A stretch of 10,656 nucleotides of DNA, taken from assembly GCA_016765335.1 (NCBI GenBank), contig JAESQE010000327.1:6064-16719 (forward strand), written 5' to 3'. This stretch comes from Planctomycetaceae bacterium (GTDB lineage: Bacteria; Planctomycetota; Planctomycetia; Planctomycetales; Planctomycetaceae). Made by a program: the position numbers and the translations under genes. Each line of letters starts with the position of its first letter. Position 1 is the first letter of the stretch. Shown here in pieces: positions 7,102 to 10,656 of the stretch. Below the pieces are notes generated by a model, which worked only from the letters and a program-made list of their open reading frames with translations, was not told where the DNA came from and made no database searches.

Positions 7102-7875
7102 ATGTCATTATTACCCAAGAGTGTGAAATCGATTTTGCGTAGCGTAAAAAAGAGTGTGCGACAACGCGGTTTGTCAAAACAATTACTCAAAGCGATGCCT
7201 GACTTAACTCCTAAAGAGCGTGAAATCATCGAGCAAGTGCAGCCCAATACGTTGCTCAGTTCAGATCGAATTTACGCATTCATGGAAGCAACCAGGCACG
7301 TTGTCCAAAATAACATTCCTGGTTCGATTGTTGAATGTGGTGTCTGGAAGGGAGGGGCAGTGATGTCATCGCTGTTAACCCTCATACACTTAGAAGCAAC
7401 CGATCGTCAGGTTTATCTTTACGATACATTCGAAGGGATGCCCAAGCCTGGAGAAGATGATAAACGCTGTGATGGCGATGCGTTGGATGTTGGCTTTGCT
7501 GAACGTCAGGTTGACGAAGACAGTTCCACCTGGTGCAGAGCAGAATACGGCGAGGTTCATGAAAACATTACGAGCTGTGAATATCCCGCAGAAAACATCC
7601 ATTTCGTTAAAGGGAAAGTTGAAGAGACGATCCCTGAAACTTTGCCTGAACAAATATCAGTCTTAAGGCTTGATACTGACTGGTATGAATCGACCAAACA
7701 TGAGTTAGAAAACCTGTATCCGCTTCTTGCTCCTGGTGGTGTGTTAATTATCGATGATTATGGTCACTGGGAAGGTGCTCGGGAAGCTGTTGATGAATAC
7801 TTTGCCTCGCACAAAATCCCCATGATGCTGCATCGAACCGATTACACAGGACGAGTTGGCGTGAAAGCAGCGTGA
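7102..7875 (+). CDS. TylF/MycF-family sugar O-methyltransferase
   Basis: A 257-residue SAM- and metal-dependent O-methyltransferase related to macrocin O-methyltransferase. Seen: a basic, amphipathic N-terminus (about 5-30, including SVKSILRSVKKSVRQRG); SAM-binding GSIVECGVWKGGAVM (74-88); YLYDTFEGMPKPGEDD (105-120), a family hallmark; the acidic metal and catalytic region LRLDTDWYESTKHELE (188-203); and LLAPGGVLIIDDYGHWEG (208-225) with Asp218 and Asp219. Known relatives methylate hydroxyls on deoxysugars of macrolides, and similar genes occur widely in surface-polysaccharide loci. Here the target is probably a sugar of the core or glycolipid made by the neighbouring glycosyltransferases, which is inference. 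The basic N-terminus could lie on the membrane surface. The gene follows the GT2 gene by 35 bases and is followed by an 8-bp inverted repeat just after its stop. It ends in VKAA. Confidence 0.93.
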   Translation: MSLLPKSVKSILRSVKKSVRQRGLSKQLLKAMPDLTPKEREIIEQVQPNTLLSSDRIYAFMEATRHVVQNNIPGSIVECGVWKGGAVMSSLLTLIHLEATDRQVYLYDTFEGMPKPGEDDKRCDGDALDVGFAERQVDEDSSTWCRAEYGEVHENITSCEYPAENIHFVKGKVEETIPETLPEQISVLRLDTDWYESTKHELENLYPLLAPGGVLIIDDYGHWEGAREAVDEYFASHKIPMMLHRTDYTGRVGVKAA

Positions 7876-7877
7876 GC

Positions 7878-7903
7878 TGAAATTGCCTCACCAGTCAATT
7901 TCA
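7878..7903. repeat. Inverted repeat just after the TylF-like stop codon
   Basis: TGAAATTG (7878-7885) and CAATTTCA (7896-7903) form a perfect 8-bp inverted repeat around a 10-base loop, starting two bases after the stop. It is A/T-rich and followed by A-rich sequence rather than a T-run, so it is not a classic terminator. It could stabilise an mRNA end within the operon or bind a protein. Confidence 0.4.
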
Positions 7904-7944
7904 AAATCAAATCAGAATATTCCATTAAAAGAAGGCCCAACCCG

Positions 7945-8604
7945 ATGCGGCGATGTTCTCAAACGCTTGAAGCAGAAATGACCCCATCAGAGCAAATCTT
8001 CCTGCAACAGATTATCCAAGAAGAAAACTACTCCGGAACTCATCTTGAAATTGGGACCGCAGCTGGCGGGACTCTTTGTAAGATGATGGGCTGCTTTGAT
8101 AATCAGTCTCGCCCGAAGTTTGTTGTCGTGGATCGTATGACGTATTTTCCAAACCAGTTGGATATCGTCAAAGAGAACCTTGCAACAAACGGCTTGTCTG
8201 AGCAGGGACTTGAATTTCGCACGACAACAAGTTCCGATGCATTTCAAATTGCAGTTGAACAAGAAGATCAGTTTGATTTCATGCTGATTGACGCTTCGCA
8301 TAAGATATTAGCCGTCATGGCTGATCTTCGATGGACTCGTCTATTGAATGTTGGCGGAATTGTCTGCTTTCATGATTATGCTGACAAATTCCCGGGCGTA
8401 AAACTTTCAATTGATCGTTTCCTTTCGCAGCACAAAAATTATGAACGAGTCGGATTGGCAGACACTTTACTTGCGATCCGGAAAACTGCACCTTGTGCTT
8501 CTCCTGAAGTCTCAATCATGGATAGCGCTTACAGTGTGATGATGTATCTCCCATTGGAAGTTCAACGTAAGATTGGCAAATGGAAAAAACGCAAAGCAGC
8601 GTAA
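7945..8604 (+). CDS. Class I SAM-dependent methyltransferase (Methyltransf_24 type)
   Basis: A 219-residue small methyltransferase. Seen: SAM-binding motif I THLEIGTAAGGTLCKMM (32-48); acidic motif II FVVVDRM (59-65); FDFMLIDASHK (110-120), the strand-4 Asp-His signature of Methyltransf_24 proteins; and LLNVGGIVCFHDYADKFPGV (133-152). The C-terminus after about residue 185 is basic and amphipathic (LEVQRKIGKWKKRKAA) and might contact membrane or acidic glycolipid. The order of motifs resembles the preceding TylF-like protein, but the sequences differ too much for a recent duplication. A small-molecule or sugar hydroxyl acceptor is likely from the context only. Start ATG 7945 has AAAGAAGG nine bases upstream; the alternative ATG at 7978 lacks such a site. 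Its last 25 bases overlap the next gene, which suggests translational coupling. It ends in RKAA. Confidence 0.87.
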   Translation: MRRCSQTLEAEMTPSEQIFLQQIIQEENYSGTHLEIGTAAGGTLCKMMGCFDNQSRPKFVVVDRMTYFPNQLDIVKENLATNGLSEQGLEFRTTTSSDAFQIAVEQEDQFDFMLIDASHKILAVMADLRWTRLLNVGGIVCFHDYADKFPGVKLSIDRFLSQHKNYERVGLADTLLAIRKTAPCASPEVSIMDSAYSVMMYLPLEVQRKIGKWKKRKAA

Positions 8605-9863
8605 GATCGAATTCGTCTTTGCTGTCTTCGGAAACCAATCCAGTCGAAGCAAACGAATTATCTGGTGACCGGAAGGCGACTGAAAGTTCTCAACAAACTT
8701 TGCGGTTTGATGCCCCATGTGCATCCCCCTCGCGATATCGGGTTGCGATGATTCGCCAAAAGTTTCGATTTGATGGCGGTGGAGAGCGTATTGTTTCGCG
8801 AATGAAATCGATACTTGAAAAGCAGGGACATGAAGTCAGCTTAATCACCAGGAAATGGCAAGAATCTTCTGATTCCGTAATTTGCTGTGATCCACCAAAA
8901 TACACACGAGTTTTACGCGAATCTTTGTTTGCAAAACAAGCGTTACAGGCTGCTGCGTATCATAAGTTTGATCTCGTGCAAAGTCATGAGCGAATCCCGG
9001 GCTGCTCAGTTTTTAGAGCAGGGGATGGCGTGCATGCCAGTTGGCTGGAGCAACGATCACGTACGCTGAACTGGTTTTCAAGGCAGTCAATTGCGATCAG
9101 TTCCTATCACCGATATGTACTTCAAGCTGAAAAAGAGTTGTTTGAACATCCTCGATTGAGAGCGGTGATCTGTAATTCTCGAATGGTACAACAGGAAATT
9201 TCAGATCGTTTTTCAATCGATCCCACAAAGTTGAAATTGATATATAACGGCGTAGACACAGATCTGTTTCATCCAGATTTGAAAAAGCATCGTTCAGTCA
9301 TCCGGCAACAACTCAATATCCCAGAATCTGCTCCGCTGTTTTTGTTTGTCGGATCTGGGTTTGAACGCAAGGGAGTGCATCGACTTCTTCGAGCGATTCA
9401 AAAAGTGCCTGATGCATATGCAGTAGTTGTCGGTCGGGACAAATCGATGAAACGCACTAATCGTTTGGCTCGCGATTTGGGGATTGCGGATCGAGTTCGA
9501 TTAGTCGGTGCGCAAAATGAAGTCGGCCCCTATTACGGTGCAGCTGATGCGTTTGTCCTTCCCACACTTTACGACCCGTTTCCCAATTCCGTCATGGAAG
9601 CGATGGCTTCAGGACTGGCCGTAATCACCAGCACAAAATGCGGCGGAGCAGAATTGATTCAAAATGGCGAAAACGGCTTTGTCTGTGATGCATTGGATCT
9701 TGCGGGCCTGGTTGAAGCCATGCAACAATTGAGTTCTAAGCAGTCAGCAGAACAAATGGGGCTTAATGCCCGAAATACAATCGAACCTTACACATTAAAG
9801 GCAATGAATGATCAATTGATCGCATTGTATCACGAGTTACTGAGCAAGCCACAACATGTATGA
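8580..9863 (+). CDS. GT4 family glycosyltransferase, WaaG (LPS core glucosyltransferase) type
   Basis: A 427-residue retaining GT-B glycosyltransferase. Seen: the N-terminal domain starts at about residue 52 with RYRVAMIRQKFRFDGGGER, the glycine-rich acceptor loop of GT4 enzymes. QSHERIPGCSVFRAGDGVH (134-152) corresponds to the PGLDVYFAAD-type stretch of E. coli WaaG. The donor domain has IYNGVDTDLFHP (221-232), LFVGSGFERKGVHRLLRAI (255-273), VVVGRDKSMKR (282-292), and PTLYDPFPNSVMEAMASGL (328-346) with Glu340 in the nucleotide-sugar binding helix; Asp332 stands where many GT4 enzymes have the first Glu of the EX7E motif. WaaG adds glucose to LPS heptose; the same donor and acceptor here is inference. 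The first 51 residues are Ser-rich, without family resemblance. The ATG at 8580 overlaps the upstream gene by 25 bases in another frame and no strong ribosome site is seen, so a somewhat later non-ATG start cannot be excluded. Confidence 0.9.
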   Translation: MEKTQSSVRSNSSLLSSETNPVEANELSGDRKATESSQQTLRFDAPCASPSRYRVAMIRQKFRFDGGGERIVSRMKSILEKQGHEVSLITRKWQESSDSVICCDPPKYTRVLRESLFAKQALQAAAYHKFDLVQSHERIPGCSVFRAGDGVHASWLEQRSRTLNWFSRQSIAISSYHRYVLQAEKELFEHPRLRAVICNSRMVQQEISDRFSIDPTKLKLIYNGVDTDLFHPDLKKHRSVIRQQLNIPESAPLFLFVGSGFERKGVHRLLRAIQKVPDAYAVVVGRDKSMKRTNRLARDLGIADRVRLVGAQNEVGPYYGAADAFVLPTLYDPFPNSVMEAMASGLAVITSTKCGGAELIQNGENGFVCDALDLAGLVEAMQQLSSKQSAEQMGLNARNTIEPYTLKAMNDQLIALYHELLSKPQHV

Positions 9864-9956
9864 CACACAAAGGTTACGACCAGTAAAGACCAACGCCCTG
9901 GTATTTGCGTCTTGATACTGAATGAATAATATTGCACTAGATTGATTCTTGCATAG

Positions 9957-10008
9957 AGCTTAAATTACGTAATTATATTGCAAGTATTAAGCTGCCGAAG
10001 TTGCAGCT
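9957..10008 (+). promoter_or_regulatory. Palindromes and competing hairpins in the exporter leader
   Basis: Three structures overlap here. AGCTTAA (9957-9963) pairs with TTAAGCT (9987-9993). Inside that loop AATTACGTAATT (9963-9974) is a perfect 12-base palindrome, the form of a dimeric-repressor operator. AGCTGC (9990-9995) pairs with GCAGCT (10003-10008) around a 7-base loop. The first and last stems share bases 9990-9993, so they cannot form together. The exporter ribosome site (AAGGAAG, 10023-10029) lies 15 bases further on. Whether this is an operator, an attenuator-like switch or chance is not known; no T-run accompanies either stem. Confidence 0.4.
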
Positions 10009-10040
10009 ATGGTGATAATCGCAAGGAAGCGAACACAGAT

Positions 10041-10656
10041 ATGTCAATTATTGAAGGTTTAACTCGAATTTGGCCTTACGTCAGGCGATATCGGGGCCGG
10101 GTTGTTTTGTCCTTTCTGTTGGCTTGCCTGGTCGGTGTTTTCTGGGGCGCGAATCTTTCTCTGGTGTTCCCTGTTTCCAATGTCTTGATGAAGGGCAATT
10201 TGCAGGAATATGTCCAGGGGCAACTTGAAAATCATCAGCAGACAATTAAGAAAACCGATCAAGACATCGCAGAGCTTGATAAGATTTTGGCCTCTAAAAA
10301 CCTGAGTGAATCCAACAAATCGATCCGACTCAAATCACGGAGAGAACACCAGGAACGAGCTGTGCGAGCAACACGGAGTACTGCTTGGCTCAATTGGACC
10401 AAAGCCTATATTCTACCTTGGATGCCCAGAGATCAATTCAATACCGTTGCGCTGTTTTTTGGGATACTTATAATAGCAACCGCTCTGAAAGGGCTTTGCA
10501 TCTTTGCTCAAAATGTCCTTGTAGGATCCGTTGTCGAATTGACGACAATTGATATTCGCAAAGCTTGCTTTCGAAAATGTCTCAAAATGGACTATCAATC
10601 CGTGATGCTGGAAGGGACGCCGGCGTTGATGTCCCGTTTCACATTCGATCTTCAGG
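10041..10656 (+). CDS. MsbA-like ABC exporter, N-terminal membrane part (partial at right edge)
   Basis: The first 205 codons of a type I ABC exporter; the rest, including the ATP-binding domain, lies beyond the window. Seen: a cytoplasmic start (IEGLTRIWPYVRRYRGR), TM1 at about 21-46, a long hydrophilic and highly charged stretch (about 51-130, for example KKTDQDIAELDKILASK), TM2 at about 133-165, then the conserved intracellular segment DIRKACFRKCLKMDYQSVM...GTPALMSRFTFDLQ (171-205), matching the R-x-x-x-F...L...G.L.SR...D pattern that precedes TM3 in MsbA/LmrA proteins. MsbA flips lipid A-core from the inner to the outer leaflet of the cytoplasmic membrane, and its place after LPS-type transferases supports such a role by inference. 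The long TM1-TM2 loop is unusual; that loop is normally short. Start ATG 10041 with AAGGAAG 11 bases upstream. The substrate is unproven without the ATPase half and homologues. Confidence 0.85.
   Translation, partial: MSIIEGLTRIWPYVRRYRGRVVLSFLLACLVGVFWGANLSLVFPVSNVLMKGNLQEYVQGQLENHQQTIKKTDQDIAELDKILASKNLSESNKSIRLKSRREHQERAVRATRSTAWLNWTKAYILPWMPRDQFNTVALFFGILIIATALKGLCIFAQNVLVGSVVELTTIDIRKACFRKCLKMDYQSVMLEGTPALMSRFTFDLQ

Noticed and set aside
6663..7247. 194-codon minus-strand reading frame
   Set aside because: It lies antisense across the end of the GT2 gene and the start of the TylF-like gene, both clearly coding on the plus strand, and shows no family motif; a shadow frame.
7102..8604. 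Recent duplication of the two adjacent methyltransferases
   Set aside because: They share only general Rossmann-type motifs; lengths, SAM loops and catalytic regions differ (DTDWYEST against DFMLIDASHK).
9879..9902. ACCAG/CTGGT inverted repeat after the GT4 gene as terminator
   Set aside because: Five pairs with a 14-base loop and no T-run.

Overview
The window reads as chromosomal DNA of a planctomycete (most like the Planctomycetaceae). This is judged from the protein styles: an FAD oxidase of the long FAD plus Fe-S type, a RecQ with an extra C-terminal helix-turn-helix domain, an extended PurQ, and an LPS-core-like sugar cluster with TylF-type methyltransferases. Base composition looks a little below 50% G+C, and strong Shine-Dalgarno sites are patchy. 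No tRNA, rRNA, CRISPR array, insertion sequence or phage gene is visible.

Left part (1-3899), minus strand: a partial FAD-linked oxidoreductase that runs off the left edge, preceded on its own strand by recQ. The recQ stop codon is also the TG of a perfect extended -10 element that could drive the oxidase gene. From about 3900 to 4120 lies a divergent intergenic region, followed on the plus strand by purQ (4121-4927). These are housekeeping or repair genes with no clear link to one another.

Middle (4928-5454): 527 bases without a convincing gene. It holds a short direct repeat, a pair of back-to-back palindromes resembling a REP-type extragenic element, a good sigma70-like promoter, and a 10-bp hairpin at the predicted transcript start.

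Right part (5455-10656), plus strand: a six-gene surface-glycan cluster. In order it holds a class I SAM methyltransferase, a GT2 glycosyltransferase of the WaaE/LgtF type, a TylF-family sugar O-methyltransferase, a second small SAM methyltransferase, a GT4 glycosyltransferase of the WaaG type, and the first 205 codons of an MsbA-like ABC exporter. Together they fit assembly, O-methylation and inner-membrane export of a lipopolysaccharide core or similar glycolipid. The first five genes are tightly packed and one pair overlaps. The exporter follows after 177 bases that carry palindromes and two mutually exclusive hairpins.

The oddest coding feature is that the first four consecutive proteins of the cluster all end in Ala-Ala, three of them in Lys-Ala-Ala. 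I see no clearly new defence or mobile system; the window is mostly ordinary core genes plus a glycan cluster with some regulatory structure worth checking.
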